A stretch of 59,338 nucleotides of DNA from SIG588 sp045591985 (GCA_045591985.1 JAZNTV010000041.1:1-59338), one strand, 5' to 3'. Counted from the stretch's first letter, positions 32,809 to 41,432 are shown. The notes: generated from the sequence alone by a model not told the origin. A program made the numbers and translations.

Positions 32809-33033
32809 GTGAAAACTTGGTTGCGTGAAAATTTACTTCGTCCGTCCGCGCGGGAGGATGCGGTCGTGGAGGCGATGCAGGCGGTGTGCGGGCAACTGCA
32901 ATCGGTGGATTCCCGCTTTGCCGAAGAGACGGATGAGGATCTTTTGGATGCCTGTATGTATGAACGTCTGGCGCTGCAGGCGCGCTATCGCTATTTGTCG
33001 CGCCTGGTACGCCTTCGGGCACAAAACGCATGA
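32809..33033 (+). CDS. DUF2508 (YaaL-like) small protein
   Basis: A 74-residue helical, soluble protein: LRENLLRPSAREDAVVEAMQ, then DLLDACMYERLALQARYRYLSRL. It matches the DUF2508/YaaL pattern known from the position just before bofA in Bacillus, and here too a BofA-like gene follows with an ATGA overlap. GTG 32809 was chosen because GAGGTG lies 6 bases upstream. No function is established. Confidence 0.82.
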   Translation: MKTWLRENLLRPSAREDAVVEAMQAVCGQLQSVDSRFAEETDEDLLDACMYERLALQARYRYLSRLVRLRAQNA

Positions 33034-33206
33034 AACGGTGGGGGCGGTCGGCGGTATGCGGCATCGGTGCATTGTTGCTTGTGGATGTGTTCGGTTCGTT
33101 TACGGGGGTGTCGATGGCGCTGAATCCGTTTACCCTGACCGCGTGCGGTGTGTGCGGTGTGCCGGGGGTGGTCGCGCTGTTGGTGCTTAAAGCGGTATTC
33201 GGTTGA
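33030..33206 (+). CDS. bofA: BofA-like pro-sigma-K processing inhibitor, short form
   Basis: This 58-residue protein is easily missed by length filters. It has a hydrophobic segment (CGIGALLLVDVFGSF) and the diagnostic C-terminal block LNPFTLTACGVCGVPGVVAL followed by LVLKAVFG, typical of BofA, which holds the SpoIVFB protease inactive until forespore signalling. Known BofA proteins are nearer 85-90 residues, so the N-terminal part is shorter here. ATG 33030 overlaps the previous stop (ATGA). Its TGA stop lies inside the -35 box of the next promoter. Confidence 0.85.
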   Translation: MKRWGRSAVCGIGALLLVDVFGSFTGVSMALNPFTLTACGVCGVPGVVALLVLKAVFG

Positions 33207-33231
33207 CAAATACGGTGTTTTTCGGTACAAT
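33203..33231 (+). promoter_or_regulatory. Promoter for the GT4 glycosyltransferase
   Basis: Perfect TTGACA (33203-33208), which contains the bofA TGA stop, a 17-base spacer, and TACAAT (33226-33231). Confidence 0.85.
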
Positions 33232-33261
33232 AAAAGGGATGTCATTAAAGGAGTTTTGGGC

Positions 33262-34398
33262 ATGAAAATATTGATGATCCCTTCGTGGTATCCCACACCG
33301 CAAATGCCGATGTTGGGCACGTTTTATAAGGAACAGGCCGAGGCTATGGCGGCCGCCGGCGCCGAAGTGGCGGTGATCTACGTTGATGTAAACGGCCGCG
33401 TATGCGGAAACGGCACCCGCGTGTTTACCGAAAACGGGGTGCATACCGTGATCTGCCAAAAACTGAATATCACGCCGCGCGTGGAGCGCGGGCGGGTGTG
33501 GCAGCGCGCGGCAATGTTGAAAAAGGCGTTTCGGCGGTTGTGCCGCGAATGGGGACGTCCCGATGTGGTGAATCTTCGCTCGTCTCTGCAGGGTTATGAA
33601 GCGTTGGCGCTTTGTCGCCGCGAAAAATTACCGCTCTTCTTTATGGAACACTCCTCGGTGATCCTCACCGAAGGGGCGGATTCCGAGGCGCGCCGTCGTC
33701 TCGAAACGGTGATGCGTGCGGCCGGGGTGAATGCGTGTGTGAGTGAAGCACTGCGCGCGGTAATGCAACCGATTGCCGAGACGCGTGTGATCCCCGATCT
33801 GGTGGACGACGGCCGTTTTGTGCCGACAGCGACCGAAGCGGGGGAGACCTTCCGTTTTCGTGCCATGGGACAACTGCGTCCCATCAAAGGGTACGATATC
33901 CTGATCGCGGCCTTTGCCGCGTTATGTGCCCGCACCGACCGCGCGGTCAGCCTGGAGATAGCGGGCGCCGGTGTGTTGCGTGAACAACTGCAACAACAAA
34001 TCGATGAGGCGGGTATCGCGGACCGCTGTCGTTTGGTCGGTGTGATCCCGCGGGAAGAGACGCCGCGGTTTATGAATGGGTGTGATTGCTTTATCTGTTC
34101 CTCCCGTCATGAGACCCTTTCTTGTGTGCTGAACGAGGCCGCCGCCTGCGGCAAACCGCTTATCAGCACTTGTTGCGGCGGACCGGCCGATATCGTTACC
34201 GAAACAAACGGCCTGTTGGTGGCGACGGAAAGTGCGGAAGAAATGACCGCGGCAATGGAACGTATGCTGAGGGAGAAAGCCAACTACGATCCTGCCGCCA
34301 TCCGTGCCGAAACGGTGGCACGCTTCGGTAAAGCGGCGGTCAGCAAACGGCTGTTGCAGGCGTGCGAAGACGCGATCAAAGGAGGTGCGGCGGAATGA
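33262..34398 (+). CDS. GT4 family glycosyltransferase
   Basis: This 378-residue enzyme has the GT-B fold of family GT4. It starts MKILMIPSWYPTPQMPMLG with a glycine-rich acceptor region, has the donor domain AMGQLRPIKGYDILIAAF, and the EX7E-type region SSRHETLSCVLNEAAACGKP followed by STCCGGPADIV. It would transfer a sugar from a nucleotide donor, acceptor unknown. ATG 33262 follows AAAGGAG. pgeF overlaps its stop codon. It is cytoplasmic or peripheral, with no membrane segment. Confidence 0.92.
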   Translation: MKILMIPSWYPTPQMPMLGTFYKEQAEAMAAAGAEVAVIYVDVNGRVCGNGTRVFTENGVHTVICQKLNITPRVERGRVWQRAAMLKKAFRRLCREWGRPDVVNLRSSLQGYEALALCRREKLPLFFMEHSSVILTEGADSEARRRLETVMRAAGVNACVSEALRAVMQPIAETRVIPDLVDDGRFVPTATEAGETFRFRAMGQLRPIKGYDILIAAFAALCARTDRAVSLEIAGAGVLREQLQQQIDEAGIADRCRLVGVIPREETPRFMNGCDCFICSSRHETLSCVLNEAAACGKPLISTCCGGPADIVTETNGLLVATESAEEMTAAMERMLREKANYDPAAIRAETVARFGKAAVSKRLLQACEDAIKGGAAE

Positions 34399-35237
34399 AT
34401 CGGCCGACAACCCGTAATCTCACCGCCCACGTCGACGGTGATCTGCTGTATTACACCTTTCCCACACTGGATGCCGTGCCGTTTGTGACACATGCGGTGT
34501 CTACCCGCCTCGGTGGAGTGAGCGAAGGCATCTTTGAAAGTATGAATTTGAGCTTTGGGCGCGGGGACGATCCCGTCCGCGTGCGTGAAAATTTCGATCG
34601 TCTGTGCGGGGCTATCGGGGTAGAAACCGAGCGCATTGTGCTCTCCCGCCAAGAGCATCACACATTTGTCCGCAACGTTACGGCGGCAGATTGCGGCAAA
34701 GGCATCACCCGTGAACGGGATTACGATGATTTTGATGGGTTGCTCACCGATGAGCCGGGGGTGGTGCTTTGTACCCAATACGCCGATTGTGTACCGTTGC
34801 TGTTTGCCGATCCGAAACGGCGGGTGGTGGGCACTTCCCACTCGGGTTGGAAAGGCACGGTGGCGGAAATGGGGCGTATCACGGTGGAGCGCATGGTCTC
34901 GGATTACGGTTGCCGTCCGGAGGATATCGTCGCAGGTATCGGCCCCTCCATCGGACCGTGTTGTTTTGAAGTGGACGAGCCGGTATACGACCGCTTTTCG
35001 TCCATGTCTGTGTGGGAGGAATCGCTTGTAAAACGGAGGCCGAACGGCAAGTTCTATATCGATATGTGGCAGGTAAACCGCCGCATTTTGTTGGCGGCGG
35101 GCCTTCGTGACGAACATATCAGCGTGACCGATCTGTGTACCCGTTGCCGTCCGGACGTGTTTTGGTCACACCGCGCGACAAACGGGATGCGCGGTAGCCT
35201 GGCGGCGTTGATCTCCATACAAACACCGACGGAATAA
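34395..35237 (+). CDS. pgeF: Peptidoglycan editing factor / purine nucleoside phosphorylase family (laccase-domain)
   Basis: A 280-residue YfiH/DUF152 protein. Metal and active-site residues are in RQEHHTFVRNV, TQYADCVPLLFAD, GTSHSGWKGTVAEMG and GPSIGPCCFEVD. Members remove wrongly incorporated amino acids from peptidoglycan precursors or act on purine nucleosides. ATG 34395 overlaps the glycosyltransferase stop (ATGA) and has GGAGGTG upstream, so the two are co-translated. A cell-wall role fits a glycosyltransferase neighbour but is not proven. Confidence 0.92.
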   Translation: MNRPTTRNLTAHVDGDLLYYTFPTLDAVPFVTHAVSTRLGGVSEGIFESMNLSFGRGDDPVRVRENFDRLCGAIGVETERIVLSRQEHHTFVRNVTAADCGKGITRERDYDDFDGLLTDEPGVVLCTQYADCVPLLFADPKRRVVGTSHSGWKGTVAEMGRITVERMVSDYGCRPEDIVAGIGPSIGPCCFEVDEPVYDRFSSMSVWEESLVKRRPNGKFYIDMWQVNRRILLAAGLRDEHISVTDLCTRCRPDVFWSHRATNGMRGSLAALISIQTPTE

Positions 35238-35239
35238 TC

Positions 35240-35267
35240 ACAAAAGAGTATGTCCCTTCATAGGATG
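35240..35267 (+). promoter_or_regulatory. Possible sigma-K promoter for dpsAB
   Basis: AC (35240-35241), a 17-base spacer, and CATAGGATG (35259-35267). It resembles the late mother-cell sigma-K pattern (AC, 16-17 bases, CATA-3 bases-TA) and lies 40 bases before dpsA. spoVF is sigma-K dependent in Bacillus. The motif is short, so chance is possible. Confidence 0.3.
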
Positions 35268-35305
35268 GGGTGAGTAAAGAACCTGATCCTATGGGGGGAT
35301 ATTTT

Positions 35306-36181
35306 ATGCAAACGATCGAAACTTTTGCCGTAATAGGCGGCGACCTGCGCGCCGCCTATCTTGCCGGTTTGCTTGCGCAGGACGGATTCAAAGTGATTAC
35401 CGCGGGGCTGGATGGTACCGATTTGCCTCCTTGTGTTACCGGTTGCACCAATCTTTCCCAGGCGGTGTCGCTTGCGGATTGCGTGGTGTTGCCGCTTCCT
35501 GTAACTACCGACGGTACCACGCTGAATGCACCGTTTTCCCGTGTGCGCATTCAGTCGGAACAGATACTGAGCGCGCTTTCGCCGACACAGTTTGCGGTAG
35601 GCGGTGGCGTGCCGGACGCCTGGCGGATGTTGTTGAACGAAAGCGGGGTTACCATACACGACTACTTAGAACGCGAGGAGTTGGCGTTGCTTAACAGCGT
35701 GCCTACCGCCGAAGGTGCGGTGCAACTGGCGATGGAAGAACTGCCCGTCACCCTGCGCGGCGCGCGGGTGCTGGTCACGGGATACGGACGTGTGGCGCGG
35801 GCATTGTGTTCGCTTTTGACTGCGATGGGGGCGTTGGTTACCGTGGCGGCACGGCGGTGTGCCGACCGTGCGGCGGCAACGGCAGCGGGATGCGCGGCGG
35901 TGGAGATTCGGGCCATTGCACAAGCGGGGGATTACGACGTGATATTCAACACGGTGCCTGCCTTGCTCTTTGACGCGGCGCTTTTGAAAAAACTCGATCG
36001 CTCCACCTTGCTGATCGATCTGGCTTCTCGTCCCGGCGGGGTGGACTTTGCTGCCGCCGCGGCTTTGCAGATGAAAACGGTGTGGGCGTTGTCCCTTCCC
36101 GGGCGTGTGGCGCCCAAAAGCGCCGCCGATATCATACGTCAGACTGTGCTGAATATGTTGCGTGAGGAGGGTCGGTTATGA
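35306..36181 (+). CDS. dpsA: Dipicolinate synthase subunit A
   Basis: It catalyses, with subunit B, oxidation of dihydrodipicolinate to dipicolinic acid, the main calcium chelator of the spore core. The 291 residues include an N-terminal domain (FAVIGGDLRAAYLAGLLAQDG), a YLEREELALLNSVPTAEGAV block and a nucleotide-binding Rossmann region (GARVLVTGYGRVARALCSLL). ATG 35306 follows GGGGGGA. The dpsB start overlaps the stop (ATGA). Confidence 0.95.
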   Translation: MQTIETFAVIGGDLRAAYLAGLLAQDGFKVITAGLDGTDLPPCVTGCTNLSQAVSLADCVVLPLPVTTDGTTLNAPFSRVRIQSEQILSALSPTQFAVGGGVPDAWRMLLNESGVTIHDYLEREELALLNSVPTAEGAVQLAMEELPVTLRGARVLVTGYGRVARALCSLLTAMGALVTVAARRCADRAAATAAGCAAVEIRAIAQAGDYDVIFNTVPALLFDAALLKKLDRSTLLIDLASRPGGVDFAAAAALQMKTVWALSLPGRVAPKSAADIIRQTVLNMLREEGRL

Positions 36182-36750
36182 GCGGACTTCGTATCGGATG
36201 GGCGCTGTGCGGTTCGTTTTGTACCCTCTCGACCGTCACGGCAGAGATGGCCAAAACGGTGGCAGCGGGCCATAGGGTACAACCGATTTTTTCGGTACCG
36301 ATGTGTACGGTGGATACCCGTTTCGGCACCGCGGCGCAATGGCGTATGCAAATCAGCGATGTGTGCGGATGTCCGCCGCTCACCACATTGACCGAGGTGG
36401 AACCGCTTGGTCCGCGGGATATGCTGGATGTGTTGGTGGTGGCCCCTTGCACAGGCAGTACACTCTCCAAACTGGCGGCGGGGGACAGCAGTACCGCCGT
36501 AACGCTGGCGGTGAAATCTCACCTGCGTCGTGAGCGACCCGTGGTGTTGGCGGTTTCCACCAACGATGCGCTGGCCGGCTCGTTTCCCGCTATTGCGGCG
36601 CTTAAAAATCGCAAGCACTACTATTTTGTGCCGATGCGACAGGATGCGCCCGCCGAAAAGCCCAATTCGTTGGTGGCGGATTTTTCACGTATCGGCGATA
36701 CCGTTGCCGCCGCATTGGAAGGCAAACAGTTGCAACCGCTGTTTGTATAG
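36178..36750 (+). CDS. dpsB: Dipicolinate synthase subunit B
   Basis: The flavoprotein-type subunit of dipicolinate synthase, 190 residues. It starts IGWALCGSFCTLSTVTAEM, continues DMLDVLVVAPCTGSTLSKLAAG and VVLAVSTNDALAGSFP, and ends YYFVPMRQDAPAEKPNSLVADFSR. It is translationally coupled to dpsA. Its presence indicates endospore formation or recent ancestry from spore formers. The terminator at 36756 follows. Confidence 0.95.
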   Translation: MSGLRIGWALCGSFCTLSTVTAEMAKTVAAGHRVQPIFSVPMCTVDTRFGTAAQWRMQISDVCGCPPLTTLTEVEPLGPRDMLDVLVVAPCTGSTLSKLAAGDSSTAVTLAVKSHLRRERPVVLAVSTNDALAGSFPAIAALKNRKHYYFVPMRQDAPAEKPNSLVADFSRIGDTVAAALEGKQLQPLFV

Positions 36751-36755
36751 CGCAG

Positions 36756-36793
36756 AGTCAAGGAGAATTTCGAAATTCTCCTTGACTTTTTTT
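36756..36793 (+). terminator. Terminator of dpsAB, fused to the next promoter
   Basis: AGTCAAGGAGAATTTC with GAAATTCTCCTTGACT forms a perfect 32-base palindrome, followed by TTTTTTT. The last bases of its 3' arm, TTGACT, also serve as the -35 box of the alaS promoter. Confidence 0.93.
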
Positions 36794-36810
36794 GCGGAAT
36801 ATACTATAAT
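36782..36810 (+). promoter_or_regulatory. Promoter of the alaS T-box transcript
   Basis: TTGACT (36782-36787, within the dpsAB terminator stem), a 17-base spacer, and perfect TATAAT (36805-36810). Confidence 0.85.
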
Positions 36811-36816
36811 ATACTC

Positions 36817-37059
36817 AATAGTGTATCGGCGTTGAGGGAGTCCATTTGCTTTTGCCGCCCAGAGAGGGATGCTCGTTTTTTGGCTGGAAGGTATCCTGCA
36901 GAGTTAAAAGCAAAAAGCCGCTTCGGAGCCGTTGCCGCGATGAGCGGCACGCCTCACCTGCGTTATCGGGCGAACGAGTGGGAGCCGCTTTGCGGCTTCA
37001 ATTTGGGTGGTACCACGGAGTTTCCGTCCCATATACGGGCGGGGACTTTTTATTTTTTT
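36817..37059 (+). promoter_or_regulatory. T-box riboswitch leader of alaS
   Basis: The leader has the T-box sequence GGGTGGTACCACGG (37005-37018), whose bases can form the antiterminator. A terminator hairpin (37020-37046, GTTTCCGTCCC with GGGCGGGGAC) and a T-run to 37059 follow. Stem I is closed by TTGCTTTT (36846-36853) with AAAAGCAA (36906-36913). Just before its 3' arm lies GCA (36898-36900), the likely specifier codon for alanine. Uncharged tRNA-Ala(UGC) would favour read-through into alaS. Stem II/III details are not fully resolved. Confidence 0.9.
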
Positions 37060-37079
37060 ACGGAAGGAAGCAATATACC

Positions 37080-39713
37080 ATGAAATGGACCGGATTGAAT
37101 GAACTGCGTGAAAAATATCTTGCGTTTTTCGAGAGCAAGGGGCATCTGCGTCTGCCCAGTTTTTCCTTGGTGCCGCAGGGGGACAAATCGTTGCTGCTCA
37201 TCAACGCGGGCATGGCGCCGATGAAGAAATACTTCACGGGTGAACTGACACCGCCGCGTAAGCGCGTGACCACCTGCCAAAAGTGTATCCGCACACCCGA
37301 TATTGAGCGCGTGGGCAAGACGGCACGTCACGGCACTTATTTTGAAATGCTCGGCAACTTCAGCTTCGGCGACTATTTTAAGCACGAAGCAACTGCTTGG
37401 GCGTGGGAATTCTGTACCGAAGTGCTGGAATTGCCGGTGGATCGCCTGTGGATCAGCATTTACGAAGAGGATGACGAAGCGTTCGATATCTGGACAAAAG
37501 AGGTCGGTGTCGATCCCGCTCACATAGTGCGCCTCGGTAAAGCGGACAACTTCTGGGAGCACGGCTCGGGTCCCTGCGGCCCCTGTTCCGAGATCCACCT
37601 CGACCGCGGTGAAGAGTTCGGTTGCGGCTCGCCCGACTGCGGTGTGGGGTGCGATTGCGACCGTTTCCTCGAATTCTGGAATTTGGTGTTTACGCAGTTT
37701 GATAACGACGGCAACAACAACTATACCCGTTTGAAGAACCCGAATATCGATACGGGTATGGGTCTCGAACGTCTTGCTTGCATCATGCAGGGGGTGAACA
37801 ACCTCTTTGAAGTGGATACCGTGCAGAATATCATGAAGCACGTCAGCCGTATTGCGAACGTGCAGTATGGGGATGATGAGCGCACCGATATCTCGCTGCG
37901 CGTGATCACCGACCACATCCGTTCTACCACTTTCATGATCGGCGACGGTGTGATGCCTTCGAACGAGGGCCGTGGCTACGTGTTGCGCCGTTTGCTCCGC
38001 CGCGCGGCACGTCATGGCCGTCTGCTCGGCATCGGTGAACCGTTCCTCTATCAGGTCTGTGAAACGGTGATCGCCGAAAACGCCTCTGCCTATCCCGAAC
38101 TCGGCGACAAGGCCGACTTTATCAAGAAATTGATCTTGGTGGAAGAAGAGGCGTTCGGCAAGACGATCGATGCCGGCCTGGCGATGCTCGACGATATGCT
38201 CAGCCGCTTAAACGGTACCGAACTGTCGGGCGCGGATGCGTTTAAGTTGTATGATACCTATGGTTTCCCGCTGGATCTGACGCAGGATATTCTGGAAGAA
38301 AAGGGCCTTACGGTGGGCGAGGAAGAGTTCCGCGAACTGATGACCGCTCAGCGTGCGCGTGCCCGTGCGGCGCGTAAAGACGCGGGGGCCGATGCGTGGA
38401 AGAACAGCGGCGCGGCGCTCAAAGATGTGGCGGCTGCCAAGTTTTTGGGTTACACGGAGCTGACCGTTGAAGCCAAAGTGACGGCTCTTGTGAAGGATGA
38501 ACAGCGTGTGGACGAAATTGCCGACGGCGATGCTGCTCTGGTGTTGCTCGATGTAACGCCGTTCTACGGCGAAAGCGGCGGCCAGGTGGGCGACATCGGT
38601 CTGCTCACTAACGAAGGGGTAACGGTCGAAGTGCAGAACACCCTGAAGGGTGCGGACGGCGCGGTGTTGCATGTGGCAGAAGTGAAGCAAGGCACGCTGC
38701 GTGTGGGCGATACCGTGACGGCGGCAGTCGATGCGGCGACCCGTACGGCGACGATGCGTAACCATACGGCGGCGCACCTCTTGCAGGCGGCGTTGCGCGA
38801 GTTGCTCGGCAACCACGTGGAGCAGGCGGGTCAGTTGGTGACGGCGGAGCGTATGCGTTTTGACTTTACCCATTTCTCGTCGCTTACGCCCGAACAGATC
38901 ACCGCGGTGGAAGACCGTGTGAACGGCTGGATCTTGGATGGCGTGGCGGCGGATATTCGTGAAATGCCCATCGACGAAGCGCGTGCACTCGGTGCAATGG
39001 CGCTGTTCGGCGAAAAATACGGCGATGTGGTGCGCGTGGTGCGTTTCGACGGTGTGTCCACCGAACTGTGCGGCGGTACACACGCGGATAATACCGCGAA
39101 GGTCGGTTTGTTCCGCATTTTGTCGGAAGGCTCGGTTGCGGCGGGTGTGCGCCGTATTGAAGCGGTGACGGGTGCCAATCTGCTTGCCGAGTGGCGCCGC
39201 GAACATGCGGTGTTGCAGCAGACGGCCGATGCCATCAAAGCGGCAGGGGCAGACGATATTCTGCGCCGTACCGCGCAAATGACGGCCGAACTGCGCGATC
39301 TTAAGAGAGAACTCGCCGATTTGAAGGCGCAGGCGGCGGCCGACCAGGCGGGCGACGTGTTTGCCGATGCCAAAGAGATCGGCGGCATCAAACTGGCAAC
39401 GGCGGTATATCGCGATATCGAATCGGGCGATCTGCGTACCCTGTGCGATACGCTGAAGAGCACGGCAGATAAGAACAAAGGTATCGTGTTGCTTGCGGGT
39501 ATTAACGGTGAGGCGGTCACTTTTGTTTGCTATTGTTCGTCGGATGCCGTGAAGGCGGGTGCCAATGCGGGTGCGCTTATCAAAGCGACCTGCACGTTCT
39601 GCGGCGGCAAGGGCGGCGGTCGACCCGACAGCGCCATGGGCGGTGCCAAAGACGTGAACCTGGTGGACGCGGCTCTGGCGTCGGCGGCCGATACCGTGGC
39701 GGCCATGCTGTAA
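37080..39713 (+). CDS. alaS: Alanine--tRNA ligase
   Basis: It charges tRNA-Ala. The 877-residue length is normal. Features in order: class II catalytic core starting LREKYLAFFESKGHLRLPSF with motif LINAGMAPMKKYFTG, GHGSGPCGPCSEIH-like region (here HGSGPCGPCSEIH), RRAARHGRLLG, the editing domain zinc ligands in HTAAHLLQAALRE and CGGTHADNT, and a C-terminal DHHA1 glycine-rich end (GGKGGGRPDSAMGG). A longer frame from 36846 runs back through the T-box and was rejected; ATG 37080 has GGAAGG upstream. Confidence 0.98.
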   Translation: MKWTGLNELREKYLAFFESKGHLRLPSFSLVPQGDKSLLLINAGMAPMKKYFTGELTPPRKRVTTCQKCIRTPDIERVGKTARHGTYFEMLGNFSFGDYFKHEATAWAWEFCTEVLELPVDRLWISIYEEDDEAFDIWTKEVGVDPAHIVRLGKADNFWEHGSGPCGPCSEIHLDRGEEFGCGSPDCGVGCDCDRFLEFWNLVFTQFDNDGNNNYTRLKNPNIDTGMGLERLACIMQGVNNLFEVDTVQNIMKHVSRIANVQYGDDERTDISLRVITDHIRSTTFMIGDGVMPSNEGRGYVLRRLLRRAARHGRLLGIGEPFLYQVCETVIAENASAYPELGDKADFIKKLILVEEEAFGKTIDAGLAMLDDMLSRLNGTELSGADAFKLYDTYGFPLDLTQDILEEKGLTVGEEEFRELMTAQRARARAARKDAGADAWKNSGAALKDVAAAKFLGYTELTVEAKVTALVKDEQRVDEIADGDAALVLLDVTPFYGESGGQVGDIGLLTNEGVTVEVQNTLKGADGAVLHVAEVKQGTLRVGDTVTAAVDAATRTATMRNHTAAHLLQAALRELLGNHVEQAGQLVTAERMRFDFTHFSSLTPEQITAVEDRVNGWILDGVAADIREMPIDEARALGAMALFGEKYGDVVRVVRFDGVSTELCGGTHADNTAKVGLFRILSEGSVAAGVRRIEAVTGANLLAEWRREHAVLQQTADAIKAAGADDILRRTAQMTAELRDLKRELADLKAQAAADQAGDVFADAKEIGGIKLATAVYRDIESGDLRTLCDTLKSTADKNKGIVLLAGINGEAVTFVCYCSSDAVKAGANAGALIKATCTFCGGKGGGRPDSAMGGAKDVNLVDAALASAADTVAAML

Positions 39714-39726
39714 GGAGAGGATAACT

Positions 39727-40059
39727 ATGGATTGTATTTTTTGCAAGATCGCGGCGGGCGAGATCCCGTCGAATACGGTGTATGAAGACGAACAGATCCT
39801 GGCGTTTTACGATATCGAACCGAAAGCGCCGGTGCACGTGTTGGTGATTCCGAAGAGCCATATCAGCGGTGCGGCGGCGATCACAACGGAACATGCGGCG
39901 GTGGTGGCGCATATTTTCACGACCATTCCTGCGATTGCCGATAAGCTCGGTCTCCGTGATTTCCGCGTGGTTACCAACAACGGCACCGACGCCGGACAGA
40001 CGGTGCATCACCTGCATTTTCACATTTTGGGTGGTGCTCCGCTGGGCGACATGGCCTAA
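39727..40059 (+). CDS. HIT family nucleotide hydrolase
   Basis: A 110-residue histidine triad protein of the HinT kind. It opens DCIFCKIAAGEIPSNTVYED and ends QTVHHLHFHILGG, which holds the HxHxH active-site triad. Such enzymes hydrolyse nucleoside phosphoramidates, including aminoacyl-adenylates, which fits its place 13 bases after alaS. The RBS AAGGAGAGG is strong. Confidence 0.95.
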   Translation: MDCIFCKIAAGEIPSNTVYEDEQILAFYDIEPKAPVHVLVIPKSHISGAAAITTEHAAVVAHIFTTIPAIADKLGLRDFRVVTNNGTDAGQTVHHLHFHILGGAPLGDMA

Positions 40060-40074
40060 GAAGGAGAGACATCC

Positions 40075-40947
40075 GTGCAGTATATTGTGGCGGATCTCGA
40101 GTGGAACGGTGCGTATGCCAAAAAGGCGCACGGCTACTTTAACGAGATTATTGAGATTGGCGCGGTCAAGTTGGATGAGCAACTGGCTATGGTGGATACG
40201 TTCCATGCGGTTATCAAACCGATCGTCAGCCGTAAACTTACCCGTTTGGTGAGCGACCTTACCAACATTACGGGAGAAGAATTGGAAGACGGTACCACGT
40301 TTGCGGCGGCGGCGGATGAGTGGCAACGCTGGGTGGGGACAGAAGAAGCCATCCTTCTTACGTGGAGTACGACCGATCTGTCGGTATTGCTCGAAAACTA
40401 TCGCTTTCACTTGCATTGTGACCGTATTCCGTTTATGACGAAATACGCCGATCTGCAAGCTTATGTGCAAAAGCATAATGCGCTTGGCAATGCCGGTCAG
40501 CAGGTTGGTCTTGCGCGCGCGTGCGAAGCACTCGGCATATCCGATGAGGGGTTTGAACAACACCGCGCGTTGGATGATAGCCGTATGACAGCGGCGATCG
40601 CCCAAAAAACCGTCGAATGGGAGGCGTTTTCGCCGTTTGTGCGGGAAGCCGATGTCGCGTTTTACGATCGTTTGAATTTCAAACCGTACTACATACGCGA
40701 TCCGGAAAGTCCGCTGATTGCTCGCCATCATTGGCGATTCCGTTGCCCCTCTTGCGGGCGGGCACTCCGTAATCGCAAAGAATGGCGGTTCTATAACCAG
40801 GCGTTTTGGGTGGAAATGGTGTGTCGCACTTGCGACAAAACCTATACCGCCCGGGCGCAATTCCGTAAGAAGTACGACAGTGTGGAGGTTAAGCGCAAAT
40901 TGACCGAAAAACTGCCGGAAAATAGAGAAACAACAAATGAGGAGTGA
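40075..40947 (+). CDS. DEDDh-type 3'-5' exonuclease with C-terminal zinc ribbon
   Basis: A 290-residue protein. Residues 1-185 match KapD-like DEDD exonucleases: VADLEWNG (Asp7, Glu9), a central TWSTTDLSVLLENY, and EQHRALDDSRMTAAI with the His and last Asp. Residues beyond 215 hold a putative zinc ribbon, CPSCG then CRTCD about 35 residues later, followed by a basic tail. The substrate could be RNA or DNA. The start is GTG 40075 with AAGGAGAG upstream. mscL begins 8 bases after its stop. Confidence 0.88.
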   Translation: MQYIVADLEWNGAYAKKAHGYFNEIIEIGAVKLDEQLAMVDTFHAVIKPIVSRKLTRLVSDLTNITGEELEDGTTFAAAADEWQRWVGTEEAILLTWSTTDLSVLLENYRFHLHCDRIPFMTKYADLQAYVQKHNALGNAGQQVGLARACEALGISDEGFEQHRALDDSRMTAAIAQKTVEWEAFSPFVREADVAFYDRLNFKPYYIRDPESPLIARHHWRFRCPSCGRALRNRKEWRFYNQAFWVEMVCRTCDKTYTARAQFRKKYDSVEVKRKLTEKLPENRETTNEE

Positions 40948-40955
40948 ACAACGCT

Positions 40956-41432
40956 ATGAAAAAGTTTTTTGGAGAATTTAAGACCTTTGCTTTGCGCGGC
41001 AATGTGGTCGATCTGGCCGTCGGCGTTATCATCGGCGGTGCGTTCCAGAAGATCGTGACTTCGGTGGTTAACGATCTGATTATGCCGTGGATCGGTCTGT
41101 TGACCGGCGGCACCAACTTTACGGATCAGTTTAAGATCCTACGTCTGCCCGAAGGCGTGACGGCCGATATGATTACTTCGCTTGAAGTGGCGAAGGAAAA
41201 GGGCGTGACCACCTTCAACTACGGTGCATTTATCACGGCTGTTATCGATTTCATCATTATGGCGTTCATCATCTTCTTGCTGGTGAAGGGCATCAACAAG
41301 CTCAACAACATGAAGAAGAAGGAAGAAACGGTGGAAGAACCCACGACCAAAGTCTGCCCGTTCTGCAAGAGCGAGATCGCCATCGAAGCAACGCGTTGCG
41401 CACACTGCACGTCGGAGTTGCCTGTTGAATAA
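40956..41432 (+). CDS. mscL: Large-conductance mechanosensitive channel with C-terminal zinc ribbon
   Basis: A 158-residue channel that opens at high membrane tension. The N-terminal MKKFFGEFKTFALRGNVVDLAVGVIIGGAF (shown here in part: FALRGNVVDLAVGVIIGG) is the conserved pore helix; TM2 is near FITAVIDFIIMAFIIFLLVKG. The cytoplasmic tail is followed by CPFC and CAHC pairs, a putative zinc ribbon not found in E. coli MscL. ATG 40956 was preferred to GTG 40944, which overlaps the previous stop. Confidence 0.95.
   Translation: MKKFFGEFKTFALRGNVVDLAVGVIIGGAFQKIVTSVVNDLIMPWIGLLTGGTNFTDQFKILRLPEGVTADMITSLEVAKEKGVTTFNYGAFITAVIDFIIMAFIIFLLVKGINKLNNMKKKEETVEEPTTKVCPFCKSEIAIEATRCAHCTSELPVE

Noticed and set aside
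36846..37079. N-terminal extension of AlaRS
   Set aside because: The region is the T-box leader with its terminator; the AlaRS family N-terminus begins at 37080.
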